Assembly: GCF_020682705.1 (NCBI RefSeq)
Contig: NZ_JAGTTN010000001.1
Span: 124,001 to 188,000, forward strand
From: Microbacterium allomyrinae
GTDB taxonomy: Bacteria > Actinomycetota > Actinomycetes > Actinomycetales > Microbacteriaceae
Length of the DNA: 64,000 nucleotides
Direction: 5' to 3'
The position numbers were made by a program, and so were the translations under genes. Positions 33,248-42,750 of this stretch are shown here, piece by piece; positions within the stretch are counted from its first letter, which is position 1; each line of letters opens with the position of its first letter. The notes under the pieces were generated by a model. That model was not told the origin of the DNA. It searched no databases and saw nothing but the letters and a program-made list of their open reading frames with translations.

Positions 33248-34237
33248 GTGGCGAGCATCCTCTACATCGGTGGCACCGGCACCATCAGCGCGGCGTGCGT
33301 GCGACGCTCCGTCGCTCTCGGGCACTACGTGACCGTACTCAATCGCGGCACCGCCCGCCGAACGCTGCCCGAAGAGGTGCGCGTGGTGCAGGCCGATGTC
33401 CGTGACAGCAGCGCGGTGAGAGACGCCGTGAACGGCCGGGAGTTCGACGTCGTCGCGGACTTCCTCGCCTTCACGCCGGATCATGTCGAGTCGGATCTCG
33501 AGCTCTTCGAGGGGCGCATCGGCCACTACGTGTTCATCAGCTCGGCATCGGCGTACGAGAAGCCGCCCCGCCGCCTTCCGGTGACCGAATCGACGCCGTT
33601 GCGCAATCCGTTCTGGCAGTACTCGCGCGACAAGATCGCGTGCGAGGACGTCCTGGTGGCCGCCCACCGCGAGCGCGGGCTGCCCGCCACGATCGTGCGA
33701 CCCTCCCATACGTACGACGAGCGTCTGCTGCCCACTCTCGGCGGCTGGACCGATATCGCGCGCATGCGCGCCGGCATGCCGGTCATCGTGCACGGCGACG
33801 GCACGAGCCAGTGGACCATCACGCACAGCGACGATTTCGCGGTCGCGTTCACGGGACTGCTCGCCAATCCCGCGGCGATCGGCGAGGCGTTCACGATCAC
33901 CGGATCGCACGCGCCGACCTGGAATCAGATCTACGGCTGGCTGGCACAGGCCGCCGGCGTCGGCGAGCCCGACCTCGTGCACGTCGCATCCGACACGATC
34001 GCGGCGTTCGCGCCCGACCTCGGACCGACGCTCATCGGCGACAAGGCGCACTCCATGGTGTTCGACACCTCGAAGGTGACGGCGCTCGTACCGGACTTCC
34101 GCACGACCATCACGTTCGACGAGGGCGCTCGCAGGATCATCGCGTACTACGACGCGCATCCCGGCGAGCAGCGCATCGACGAGGGCCGCGACGCGGTGTT
34201 CGATCGCATCGCCGCCCATGCCCGCTCGGCGGGCTGA
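33248..34237 (+). CDS. NAD-dependent epimerase/dehydratase-like protein
   Basis: A 329-residue extended-SDR protein. The Rossmann motif is YIGGTGTISAACVRRSVALGH with LNRG after it; SASAYEKPPRR and QYSRDKIACEDVL provide the Ser and the Tyr-x3-Lys pair (shifted YSRDK), and VRPSHTYDERLL is typical of the family. It resembles chloroplast-type CSP41 and sugar-nucleotide epimerase-like proteins. It may be a stress or sugar enzyme; the substrate is unknown. It marks the left border of the polysaccharide locus. Confidence 0.78.
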   Translation: MASILYIGGTGTISAACVRRSVALGHYVTVLNRGTARRTLPEEVRVVQADVRDSSAVRDAVNGREFDVVADFLAFTPDHVESDLELFEGRIGHYVFISSASAYEKPPRRLPVTESTPLRNPFWQYSRDKIACEDVLVAAHRERGLPATIVRPSHTYDERLLPTLGGWTDIARMRAGMPVIVHGDGTSQWTITHSDDFAVAFTGLLANPAAIGEAFTITGSHAPTWNQIYGWLAQAAGVGEPDLVHVASDTIAAFAPDLGPTLIGDKAHSMVFDTSKVTALVPDFRTTITFDEGARRIIAYYDAHPGEQRIDEGRDAVFDRIAAHARSAG

Positions 34238-34303
34238 TCGTCAGCGGGTGATGGTTCTGCCCCGAGAACACGAAGCCGATCTCCTGCGCCGGAGTGCGGA
34301 CTG

Positions 34304-35371
34304 CTACACCGTCACTCGCGACGAGACCAGCGGCCCGAGTCTCATCGCGGGCTTTTCGACGAGTCGCCACGAAGCCCACGCGATCGGGACGGTCAACACG
34401 AACGCGAGAAGGGCCGTGCCCCACGGGCCGAGCCACGAAAGGCCTGCGACGATGATCAGCTGCTGCACGGGGAACGCCCAGATGTAGACGCCATAGGAGA
34501 TGTCGTTGCGGACGCCGATGCGGACGGGGAGGATCGCTCCGATCCAGATGATGAGGAACGCGAACGGGAGCTGACCGAACAACTCCGCCTGACCAATGAA
34601 GACGAGCACGAGGAAGACGGCGAGCGCCGCCGGGACCAGCCACGTGCGCAGCGCGATTCGATCGCGTACGAAATAGAGGAACATGCCCGCCACGAAGAAC
34701 GCGCCGAGACGGGCCCCGCTCAGATAGATCCCCGTCGTCACCTCCAGGGGGCCGTAGGCGAGCGGTTGAAACACCACGATGAGCACGAAGAGAACCGCCG
34801 AGCTCAGCGCGCCGTGTCTGCGCAGGAGCGGAACGGACAGAATCACGCCGGCGAACACATACGCACCGAACTCGAAGAAGAGCGTCCACAGCGGCGAATT
34901 CCACACGCCCGCGAGCGGCACATCGAGCAGAGTGTCATCGATGCCCCATTGATTGATGCTCAAGGCTGCATTGCGCACGACATAGCCGACGCCGCTCTCG
35001 AGGCGATACGTCTCGCCGATCACCGCCGCCGTGACGGGCGCGATCACTGCCGCCGTCACGATGAGGCACACCCAGAACGCGGGCAGGATGCGAAGCGCCC
35101 GACGCCAGAGATACGGCAGGAACGCGTTTCGCATCCTCGACCCGGCGATGAGGTAACCCGAGAGGACGAAGAAGCCGTCGACCGCCCAGCCTCCGAGCCC
35201 GACGACCGGAGAATCGCCGAAGCCGCCGACGGGCCATGCGTGACTGACGATGACGGTGGCCGCGAGCGCGAGGCGAACGAAGTTCAACGCGTTGTCGCGC
35301 GACGACAGACGGTCCCCGATGGTCACTCGGTCAGAGTAGCGGTATGACGGATGCCGCTCCGCACGGCTCAT
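34304..35371 (-). CDS. OafA/YrhL-type membrane acyltransferase
   Basis: A 355-residue acyltransferase-3 family protein with about 10 transmembrane helices, which O-acylates surface polysaccharide. It begins with LNFVRLALAATVIVSHAWPVGG, carrying the His expected in the first helix, then GWAVDGFFVLSGYLIAGSRMR and the conserved RRALRILPAFWV. ATG 35371 overlaps the GT2 stop as ATGA, which favours this start over GTG 35326. With the upstream glycosyltransferase it forms a two-gene unit. Confidence 0.88.
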   Translation of the reverse strand: MSRAERHPSYRYSDRVTIGDRLSSRDNALNFVRLALAATVIVSHAWPVGGFGDSPVVGLGGWAVDGFFVLSGYLIAGSRMRNAFLPYLWRRALRILPAFWVCLIVTAAVIAPVTAAVIGETYRLESGVGYVVRNAALSINQWGIDDTLLDVPLAGVWNSPLWTLFFEFGAYVFAGVILSVPLLRRHGALSSAVLFVLIVVFQPLAYGPLEVTTGIYLSGARLGAFFVAGMFLYFVRDRIALRTWLVPAALAVFLVLVFIGQAELFGQLPFAFLIIWIGAILPVRIGVRNDISYGVYIWAFPVQQLIIVAGLSWLGPWGTALLAFVLTVPIAWASWRLVEKPAMRLGPLVSSRVTV

Positions 35372-36294
35372 ACCAGAGACCGACTGGGCTCATTCCGGTC
35401 ATAGCCCGCGATCGCGGCGGACTCGACGGTGAGCGCGACGAGCTTCTCCCCCACCGGGCGCGGTACGACGGCGATGAGCCGGTCGACGAACGAGGCGACT
35501 CGCTGCACTCTCGCTTCGTCCGCCCGCCACGCGAGCGCCCGCACCGCACCGCCCCACACCCCGCCCGGTCGGTTCAGCGGCCCTGCCGCATCGACGCCGT
35601 GAAGACGTTCGAACGTCCGGCGGGCCGAGCCCGACAGGTAGGCGCGCCTGCTCCGGATCGCGGCGGACACGGACGGCGAGTGATGGATGGACTCGGCGCT
35701 GGGGAGCATGCGCACGGGAACCGACGCCGCGTGGAGCCGATATCCCCAATCGACGTCCTCCCAGCCGTACGAGCGGTAGGCGCTGCTGTACGGACCGATC
35801 AGAGCGAACGTCTCCCGCGTCACCGACGCGTTGCCCGCCCAATACCGCCACGTGCGCTCCGCGGGCGTCGCGTACGCCTCCTCGGCGAACAGCAGGTCGG
35901 CCTTGCGCCCGTAGGCACGCGCATATGGGCTGTCCGGATAGACATTGCGATAGAGCCCGATCACACCCACCGACTCGCCGGCATGTGCAGCGACATGTGC
36001 AGCGACCCACTCCGGCGCGGGCTCCAGGTCGTCATCGCATCGAATCAGCACATCGCCCGTCGCTGCGGCGAAGCCCGCGTTCAGAGCGGCCGACCGCCCC
36101 TTGTTCTCGGTGAAGACGACCCGCCGAACGGTGATCGGCGATCGCTCGAGGACGGTCTCAGACCCGTCGATGTCGCCGTCGACCACGACGATGATCTCCA
36201 CGTCGGGATGCGTCTGCGCGCCGAGGGCGGCCAGCAATCGAGGAAGCCGCTGGGCCCCGCCGCGGCTCGGCACGATCACGCTGGCTCGGGTCAC
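35368..36294 (-). CDS. GT2 glycosyltransferase
   Basis: A 308-residue GT-A enzyme. VIVPSRGGAQRLPRLLAAL opens the nucleotide-sugar fold, NKGRSAALNAGFAAATGDVLIRCDDDL contains the DXD-type metal site, and GWEDVDWGYRLHAAS is the ED acceptor-site motif. GTG 36294 comes 6 nt after TAGAGT, a leaderless pattern. It lies upstream of the acyltransferase, so both may build or decorate one repeat unit. The sugar is unknown. Confidence 0.88.
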   Translation of the reverse strand: MTRASVIVPSRGGAQRLPRLLAALGAQTHPDVEIIVVVDGDIDGSETVLERSPITVRRVVFTENKGRSAALNAGFAAATGDVLIRCDDDLEPAPEWVAAHVAAHAGESVGVIGLYRNVYPDSPYARAYGRKADLLFAEEAYATPAERTWRYWAGNASVTRETFALIGPYSSAYRSYGWEDVDWGYRLHAASVPVRMLPSAESIHHSPSVSAAIRSRRAYLSGSARRTFERLHGVDAAGPLNRPGGVWGGAVRALAWRADEARVQRVASFVDRLIAVVPRPVGEKLVALTVESAAIAGYDRNEPSRSLV

Positions 36295-36300
36295 GCGACA

Positions 36301-36306
36301 ACTCTA
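36301..36306 (-). promoter_or_regulatory. -10 element of the GT2/acyltransferase unit
   Basis: TAGAGT on the minus strand ends 6 nt before GTG 36294. Confidence 0.45.
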
Positions 36307-36395
36307 GCGATCTGCCCCACTCGGGCAGACGCGCCCGGCGGATCGCATCGGCCGGCTCGCTCGCGATCCCCGCATCGCCCGAGCCGCACGCCCGC

Positions 36396-36401
36396 TATGC
36401 T
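36396..36401 (+). promoter_or_regulatory. -10 element of the GT4 gene
   Basis: TATGCT ends 6 nt before GTG 36408; no Shine-Dalgarno is seen. It is back-to-back with the GT2 promoter. Confidence 0.45.
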
Positions 36402-36407
36402 CGGGCG

Positions 36408-37511
36408 GTGCCCGAATTGCGCGTGCTCGGTCTCTTCGACCACCACGGCGTCAGACGCCATCAGCATCGTCTTCCGGCAGACCAGCAGGTCTCTGGTCCG
36501 TACTGCGTGCACCTGCTCATGGACGAGGGCATCGATCTGATGCCCGTGCGTCCCGCGGAGGGGCGCGTGCACCGCAAGGTGCGAGACGTCATCGAGCACC
36601 GATCCGGCGTACGCGTCGATCTCGCCGTCCGAGGCGCCACCAGCGCATCGCGCTCGGATGTCGTGCTCGCGCTGCTCGAGGGGATGGCAGTGCTTCCCTC
36701 GATGCTGAAGCAGAGGGGCCTGCCGCCCTATGCGAATCGCCCGCTCGCGGCCGTCTCGTGCTGGTGGGCCGAAGAGATCGTCAGCGGCACCGATGCGGAT
36801 CGCCTTCGGATCGCTCACGCGCTGGCCGGCATCGACCGCGTCTTCGTCTTCTCCCGCAACCAAGTGGAGATATTCGCGAGCATCGGCGCGGGAGACAAGA
36901 TCGTACCGGTGCTGTTCGGCGTCGACCCTGACTGGTACTGCCCCGATCCTGCAGTGTCGCGCCGATTCCAGGTGCTGAGCGTCGGCATCGATCGCGGACG
37001 CGACTTCGACACGCTCCTCGATGCGGCCCGTCTCCTTCCCGACGCGCTGTTCCACATCGTCACGAGCAGCGGTCGTATCGATCCCGCTGACATCCCGGCG
37101 AACGTCACCGTCGCGGGGATGGTGTCGATGGCCGAGCACCGGGACAACCTCCGCGCCGCCGACCTGGTGGTCGTGCCGACCCACGATCTCGCGTACCCGA
37201 CGGGGCAGAGCGTGCTCCTCGAAGCGATGGCGTGCGGCCGGTGCGTCGCGGTGACGGCGACGGAGGCCATGCGGGACTACATCGACGATGGGGTGACGAA
37301 TCTCGCCATCCCGCTGCACGATGCGCGCGGTACCGCCCAGGTGATCGGCGCCATCCTGGCCGACGACCCCAGGCGTGAACGCATCGCCGCCGCCGCGCGA
37401 ACGGCGGCCGTCGAGCGATTCTCTTTCCAGCGCACGTGGCATGAGATCGCGCTCGCGCTCGATGCGATGGCACGAAGGGCGCCACGGAGCGGCACGTACA
37501 CCACCTACTAG
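36408..37511 (+). CDS. GT4-like glycosyltransferase
   Basis: A 367-residue GT-B protein. The C-terminal half has VLSVGIDRGRDFDTLLDAAR, AEHRDNLRAADLVVVPTHDL and PTGQSVLLEAMACGRCVAVTATEAMRDYI, in which Glu and the following Gly/Cys positions match the GT4 nucleotide-sugar site. The N-terminal half is more diverged. GTG 36408 follows a TATGCT element. It is followed by a GT11 gene after 62 nt and may form a unit with it. Confidence 0.85.
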   Translation: MPELRVLGLFDHHGVRRHQHRLPADQQVSGPYCVHLLMDEGIDLMPVRPAEGRVHRKVRDVIEHRSGVRVDLAVRGATSASRSDVVLALLEGMAVLPSMLKQRGLPPYANRPLAAVSCWWAEEIVSGTDADRLRIAHALAGIDRVFVFSRNQVEIFASIGAGDKIVPVLFGVDPDWYCPDPAVSRRFQVLSVGIDRGRDFDTLLDAARLLPDALFHIVTSSGRIDPADIPANVTVAGMVSMAEHRDNLRAADLVVVPTHDLAYPTGQSVLLEAMACGRCVAVTATEAMRDYIDDGVTNLAIPLHDARGTAQVIGAILADDPRRERIAAAARTAAVERFSFQRTWHEIALALDAMARRAPRSGTYTTY

Positions 37512-37573
37512 TCTGGATGGCGTTCGGCCGCGGATCCATCGACGTGGAAGCAGCGTGACGGCGATCACGGGAG

Positions 37574-38440
37574 ATGGACGGGAAGACGATGACCAGTAGC
37601 GGTACCTTTCAGCACCGCGCGAAGGTTGCGTTGCGCGGGAGTCTCCTCACACCGATAGGCAAGGTCCTCGGAGCGCCCACCGTCCACATCAGTTCTCCGA
37701 TCACGCGCGGCGGCAACTACCTCTATTACTGGATGTGGGCGTACACCCGCGACACCGAACGCCGACCGGTGCGCGTTCTTCATCACGAGGTCATCGACGA
37801 CTGGCTCGACGAGTTTCCTCTCGTGAACCATCTCTCCATCCGCCGCGGCGAAGCATCCACCCTTTTCAGCGAGTGGATCGGCGAACACCGGCACTACTTC
37901 GGTCAGTCGTTCAGCCGCTCCGAGCTGGAGGGATTCTGCACGGCTCTCGTGGAGTCATCGCCGTCGTTTCGCGCACGGCTCGACGCTGCCCGCGCCTGGA
38001 TCGGGCCGGACACCTGCGTGCTGAATGTTCGACGCGGCGATTACTACGTCTACCCCGAGTTGACGGCCATGTACGGACTCGACATCGAACAGCACGTGAC
38101 CCGTTCCATAGACATCCTGCGTCGCCACGGGCGTGCTGTCGACGATGTCGTGATCGTGTCGGACGACGTCGCGTGGTGCCTCGAGCACATCGCACCGCTT
38201 CTGCCCGGGCGGATGCGGGTCGTGCAGGATCGCACGTCGATGTTCGATGACCTGGCCGTCCTCGCGTCGGCGCGCACCATGATCCTGGCGAACTCGACCT
38301 TCTCGTTCTGGGGCGGCTATCTGGCTTCCGTGATTCAGACCGACCATCTGGCCGTCGCGCCCGAGTACCACTTCATAGACGAGAGCGGGCAGCGGCATCG
38401 CGATCCCTACGATCCTCGCTGGGTGATCGCCGAGGCCTGA
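37574..38440 (+). CDS. GT11-family alpha-1,2-fucosyltransferase-like protein
   Basis: A 288-residue enzyme. VLNVRRGDYYVYPELTAM is the family's donor-binding H/VxRRxD motif, and ILANSTFSFWGGYLAS is its second signature near the C-terminus. These point to transfer of fucose, or a related deoxyhexose, from GDP-sugar. ATG 37574 abuts a GGGAG element; ATG 37589, 5 codons in, has GGGAAG upstream and is an alternative. No GDP-fucose synthesis gene lies in the window. Confidence 0.85.
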   Translation: MDGKTMTSSGTFQHRAKVALRGSLLTPIGKVLGAPTVHISSPITRGGNYLYYWMWAYTRDTERRPVRVLHHEVIDDWLDEFPLVNHLSIRRGEASTLFSEWIGEHRHYFGQSFSRSELEGFCTALVESSPSFRARLDAARAWIGPDTCVLNVRRGDYYVYPELTAMYGLDIEQHVTRSIDILRRHGRAVDDVVIVSDDVAWCLEHIAPLLPGRMRVVQDRTSMFDDLAVLASARTMILANSTFSFWGGYLASVIQTDHLAVAPEYHFIDESGQRHRDPYDPRWVIAEA

Positions 38441-38455
38441 GCCCGCCGTCATCGT

Positions 38456-39601
38456 CTATCGCGAGGCCAGTATCCCCAGAAGATGCTCGATTCGGCGATC
38501 GAACTCAGCGTCGAAGTGGTGCTCCTGCATGAATCGTCCGCCTCGCTCGCCGCGACGGGCGATCTCGCCGGGATCGGCCACGACGCTCTGCACGATGTCA
38601 GCCAACGAATCCACGTCGCGCAACGGCCCCACCCATCCGAGGTCGAATCTCGACACCAGATTGCGCAGCGCCGTGTTGTCGAATCCGAGTACGGGCACCC
38701 CCAGACCGCTCGCCTCCAGGTACGTTCCCGAGGGGTCGCCCTGAATGTGCGGAAGAACCATCACATCCACACTCTCGCGCACCCACCGAACCCATTCGGT
38801 ATCGAAATCCATCGGCGCCAGGAACTGTACGTCGTCGCCCGCCTTGGCACGCAGTGCCGGTTCCAGCACGCCGTCGCCGACCAGCGTGAGGGTGTGCGCG
38901 ATCCCGCGATCCCGCAGCGCTTCGTGGAGCCGCACAGCGTACATCGGCCCCTTGCCGGTGACGTATCGACCAGAGAATGCCAGGCGGATCTGCCCGTCCG
39001 GGAGGAGCGTTCTGTCGTCGCGGCTCGCCGCATCGACCTGCTCACGCGTCAGCCGCGTGTCGTAGAAGAGCAGGGGGTCCGGCGAGAACCGGGAGTATGC
39101 CTCCCATGCGCTCCAGCCGTTGCACTGCAGTCCGGCCGCGCGCTTCGCCATGCCGCGCAGCTGCCACTCGTACCGAACCGCTCCGGCCACGATCCTCGCC
39201 CGCACCGATGCCGCGGGCCCCTCTTCGAGCGGCGGGATCGCGGCGTCCCGGGCCGGGATCTCACTCGTCAGAGCCGCGGGCATCGACATGTCGAGCACCG
39301 CACGGAAGTTCGGATGATGCGGCGCCAGGATGATGTCTGCGCGAGCCGCGGCCAGCGCCTCGGCAAGATCGGTCGCGACGTGCACCCGGAAGGGCAGATC
39401 GTCCGAGGGCAGCCACTCAGCGCCGAGACCCACGTTGCCGTCTTCGCCCCCATCGATGCCCACCATGACGACCTCGCCCGGCCAGCGCTCCTGATAGGCG
39501 GCCATCCCGGTCAAGGTCTTGCGGGCGATCTTGACGCGGCCGCCACTCGTTCTCGGCTGTCTCCCGGGGATGACAACCGCGAGTCGGGGGGTCCGTGTCA
39601 T
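38456..39601 (-). CDS. GT4-family glycosyltransferase
   Basis: A 381-residue GT-B protein. The C-terminal domain shows IRLAFSGRYVTGKGPMYAVRLHEAL, LTLVGDGVLEPAL and MVLPHIQGDPSGTYLEASGLGVPVLGFDN with the donor-site Glu. It lies alone on the minus strand between two plus-strand groups. Its convergent neighbour, the GT11 gene, ends 15 nt away. Donor and acceptor are unknown. Confidence 0.87.
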   Translation of the reverse strand: MTRTPRLAVVIPGRQPRTSGGRVKIARKTLTGMAAYQERWPGEVVMVGIDGGEDGNVGLGAEWLPSDDLPFRVHVATDLAEALAAARADIILAPHHPNFRAVLDMSMPAALTSEIPARDAAIPPLEEGPAASVRARIVAGAVRYEWQLRGMAKRAAGLQCNGWSAWEAYSRFSPDPLLFYDTRLTREQVDAASRDDRTLLPDGQIRLAFSGRYVTGKGPMYAVRLHEALRDRGIAHTLTLVGDGVLEPALRAKAGDDVQFLAPMDFDTEWVRWVRESVDVMVLPHIQGDPSGTYLEASGLGVPVLGFDNTALRNLVSRFDLGWVGPLRDVDSLADIVQSVVADPGEIARRGERGGRFMQEHHFDAEFDRRIEHLLGILASR

Positions 39602-39772
39602 ACGTCATGTCTACACGCCAACTCGCCCCGCCCCAGCGGCACGACGCGGTTTCGACGCGTTCCCCGGTCGGCGGGCCTCCACGGCGGCTACTACTCTGTG
39701 ATGGTGGCTCCGAGAACCCGCACCGCGAGATGGGCGATGCCTGACCGCGCGCATCGCGCGAGGGGCGCATAG

Positions 39773-40954
39773 ATGCCGCAAGCTGGACACGCCGAGCTCG
39801 GACGCAGTCGCCTGCGCATCGCACTGGTGACGCCGTGGCGGCTCGATGACCCCCACGCGTGGTCGGGGATGATCCCTCGCATCGTCTCTGCGCTCGGCCG
39901 CGTCGCCGAGGTCGTTCCGATCTCGACCGCCGAGCAGCGGACCTCGCTGCCTGACCGCGGCGCCGCGCGGCTGCTCGGTGCGGTGAGCAGGCGCGGCTAC
40001 CTGTGGGACTTCGGCGTTGCGACAGCGATCACGCGTGGTCGCGCGGCCCGTCGCCGCATCCGCGCCGTCGCACCCGATGTGGTCATCGGCGTCGTCGCGT
40101 CGACGGATCTCGCGTTCCTCGGCGATGTCGGGGCGCCGCTCGTGCAGGTGTCGGATGCGACTTTCGAGGCGATCCGGGAGTTCTACCCGATATTCAGCAA
40201 TCTGCATCCCGTTTCGTCCGCGCAAGCCGAGCTCATCGCCGAGCGCTCGACACGGGCGACAGATGTCTTCGTCGTCTCGTCGCAGTGGGCGATCGACTCG
40301 CTGGTGCGCGACTACGCCGTCGGAACGCACCAGTGCATACTCGCCCCGACGGGTCCGGGCATCGAACCGACCGTCGTCCCGACGGGGCGAGAATCTTCGT
40401 CGCAGACGCTTCACGCACTGCTGGTCTCGAGCGACTGGCACCGCAAGGGCGGCGACGTGGCGGTCGAGGCCGTGCGACGGGCGCGCGCACGCGGAACGGA
40501 GGTCGTGCTGACCGTCGTCGGAGATGCCCCGTCCGGGCTGCCGGAATGGGCCCGGTCGAGGGGACGGCTCGACGCGGCCGCGCTCAGCACCGAGTACGCC
40601 CGTGCCGACGTGCTGCTCGAGCTCGCGAGCGCGAATGCCGCGGGCGTGACGCTCACCGATGCCGCCGCCCATGGACTGCCGGTCATCGCAGCGAACGTGG
40701 GCGGCGTCGCGAGCATCGTCCGCGACGGCGAGACGGGAGTGCTGGTCACCGCCGACCAGCCGCTCTCCGTCGACGATCTCGCCGAGGGGGCTGCCGATGC
40801 GCTCACCCGGTTCGGCGATCCCGCTTTTCGGTCGCGTCTGGGCGAAGCGGCACGAGCCCGCTGGGCGAGCGACCTGAACTGGGACGAGTGGGCGCGCCGC
40901 ACATTATCCGCGTGCGTCCAGGCATGGCAAGAGCGAGAGGCGATGCGGCGATGA
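39773..40954 (+). CDS. GT4-family glycosyltransferase
   Basis: A 393-residue GT-B enzyme. The start of the donor domain is HALLVSSDWHRKGGDVAVEAVRRA, and ASANAAGVTLTDAAAHGLPVIAANVGGVASIVRDGETGVLV is the typical nucleotide-sugar region, with Asp in place of the usual Glu before the hydrophobic run. ATG 39773 follows GAGGGG at spacing 9. The stop overlaps the ABC exporter start by 4 nt, so the two are coupled. Confidence 0.86.
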   Translation: MPQAGHAELGRSRLRIALVTPWRLDDPHAWSGMIPRIVSALGRVAEVVPISTAEQRTSLPDRGAARLLGAVSRRGYLWDFGVATAITRGRAARRRIRAVAPDVVIGVVASTDLAFLGDVGAPLVQVSDATFEAIREFYPIFSNLHPVSSAQAELIAERSTRATDVFVVSSQWAIDSLVRDYAVGTHQCILAPTGPGIEPTVVPTGRESSSQTLHALLVSSDWHRKGGDVAVEAVRRARARGTEVVLTVVGDAPSGLPEWARSRGRLDAAALSTEYARADVLLELASANAAGVTLTDAAAHGLPVIAANVGGVASIVRDGETGVLVTADQPLSVDDLAEGAADALTRFGDPAFRSRLGEAARARWASDLNWDEWARRTLSACVQAWQEREAMRR

Positions 40955-42750
40955 GACTATCGAAGCTCTTGGAGAACTTGCGGGTCGCAATGTCTCTCCT
41001 CCCCGGGCGTCACCGCGGCTGGCTCGTGGGCGCAGTCCTCGGCTCGGTCCTGCTCGCAGCCCTCGACATGCTCGGCGTCGCGTTGATGCTGCCCTTGCTC
41101 GATCTGCTGACCAACGGCACGTCCGCGACCTACGGAGGATGGCTCGCGGACTTCTTCGGCACCGAGGATCTGCAGACGCTGATCATCTGGTGCGGATCGC
41201 TCATCGCCATCGCGTTCATCCTCAAGAGCGTCGTATCGATCGGCTTTCGCTGGTGGCTGCTCGGGCGAATCAATCAACTCGCCGCAGACACGGCGAGCGA
41301 ACTGCTGCGCGCCTACCTGCTCTCCCCGTATTCGACACACCGCATGCGTTCCCTGCCGGACATCTACCGCAATCTCGGCATGTCCATCGACGAGACCTTC
41401 GGTCGCGTGCTGACCGGTCTGGTCACGCTGGTTTCCAGCCTCATCACCGTGCTCGGCATCACCGCGGTGCTCCTCATCGTCTCACCGCTCGCGACGGTCG
41501 TCGCGATCACCGTGTTCGCCTCGGCGACCATCGGCATCCAGGCGCTGCTCAAGTCGCGACAACTGGCGATCGGGGAGCGCGTCGCTGCCGCAGATGTCGC
41601 GGCGTGGCGTGTGGTGACCCCCAGCCTGGAGGGTTTCCGCGACACCCGCGTCGCCGCTCTCGCGGGTCCTTACGTCGAGCGATACCGGGCGGCGAGGATC
41701 GCCCGCGCACACGCGGCCCGCAGCTTCACGCTCATGAGCGAGATGCCCCGCTACGCGCTCGAGATCGTCTTCATCCTGACGATCATCCTGCTCACGGTGC
41801 TTCTGTTCGCGACATCGTCGAGTGCGACCGCATTGTCGGTGCTCGGTCTGTTCGCGGTCGCCTCCGTGCGCCTGCTCCCGACGATGAACCAGGTCTCGGG
41901 CATGATGACGAGTATTCGAGCGGGCGAGACGGGCATGAAGCTTCTCGTCGCCGAGATCGAGGAGTTCGCCCTCCACACGCCGCACCTCGAGGAGCGGATG
42001 TCGATCGAGCCGCATCGCGGCGACATCGTCATCGACGATGTCGTATTCAACTACCCCGACTCCGACGAGCCGATCCTGCGCGGCGTGTCGACGATCGTCC
42101 GCTCGGGCGAGATGACGGCGTTCGTCGGATCGAGCGGCGCAGGCAAGAGCACGCTTCTCGATCTCGTGCTCGGGCTGCTCACTCCCTCGTCCGGGCAGAT
42201 CCTCAGTGGCGGCCGTTCCATCTACGACGACCCGCAGGCGTGGTTCGACTCCTTGGGGATGGTGTCGCAAGATGTCTTCCTCTTCGACGGGACGCTCCGA
42301 CAGAACATCGCCTTCGGCGTGCCGGACGACGAGATCGACGAAGAGGCCATCCAGCAGGCCCTGGCATCGGCACAGCTCACGTCCTTCATCACCTCGCTCG
42401 AGCACGGCCTCGACACCAGGGTCGGCGAGCGCGGCGCGCGCCTGTCGGGTGGCCAGCGGCAGCGCATCGGCATCGCCCGAGCGCTGTACCGGAAGCCTGC
42501 CGTGCTCGTGCTCGACGAGGCGACCTCCGCCCTCGACAACGCCACCGAGGCGCAGATCGCGGAGACGATCGATGCACTCAAGGGCCATATGACGATCCTC
42601 GTCGTGGCTCACCGGCTCTCCACCGTCAAGAACGCGGATCGAATCGTCTTCATGTCGGCGGGGCGCATCGCCGCAGAAGGCGACATGGCGAGCCTCAGCG
42701 AGCGCAACGCGGAGTTCCGTCATCTCGTGGAGCTGGGACGACTGACGTGA
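40951..42750 (+). CDS. ABC exporter, PglK-like (TM-NBD fused)
   Basis: A 599-residue half transporter. Residues 1-330 contain about six transmembrane helices, and residues 350-599 the nucleotide-binding domain: Walker A GSSGAGKSTLLD, signature LSGGQRQRIG, Walker B VLVLDEATSALD, and the H-loop VAHRLSTVK. The layout matches PglK/MsbA-type lipid-linked sugar flippases. Placed inside the glycosyltransferase cluster, it is the best candidate for moving the lipid-linked repeat or glycan across the membrane. It is coupled at both ends by ATGA/GTGA overlaps. Confidence 0.9.
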   Translation: MRLSKLLENLRVAMSLLPGRHRGWLVGAVLGSVLLAALDMLGVALMLPLLDLLTNGTSATYGGWLADFFGTEDLQTLIIWCGSLIAIAFILKSVVSIGFRWWLLGRINQLAADTASELLRAYLLSPYSTHRMRSLPDIYRNLGMSIDETFGRVLTGLVTLVSSLITVLGITAVLLIVSPLATVVAITVFASATIGIQALLKSRQLAIGERVAAADVAAWRVVTPSLEGFRDTRVAALAGPYVERYRAARIARAHAARSFTLMSEMPRYALEIVFILTIILLTVLLFATSSSATALSVLGLFAVASVRLLPTMNQVSGMMTSIRAGETGMKLLVAEIEEFALHTPHLEERMSIEPHRGDIVIDDVVFNYPDSDEPILRGVSTIVRSGEMTAFVGSSGAGKSTLLDLVLGLLTPSSGQILSGGRSIYDDPQAWFDSLGMVSQDVFLFDGTLRQNIAFGVPDDEIDEEAIQQALASAQLTSFITSLEHGLDTRVGERGARLSGGQRQRIGIARALYRKPAVLVLDEATSALDNATEAQIAETIDALKGHMTILVVAHRLSTVKNADRIVFMSAGRIAAEGDMASLSERNAEFRHLVELGRLT

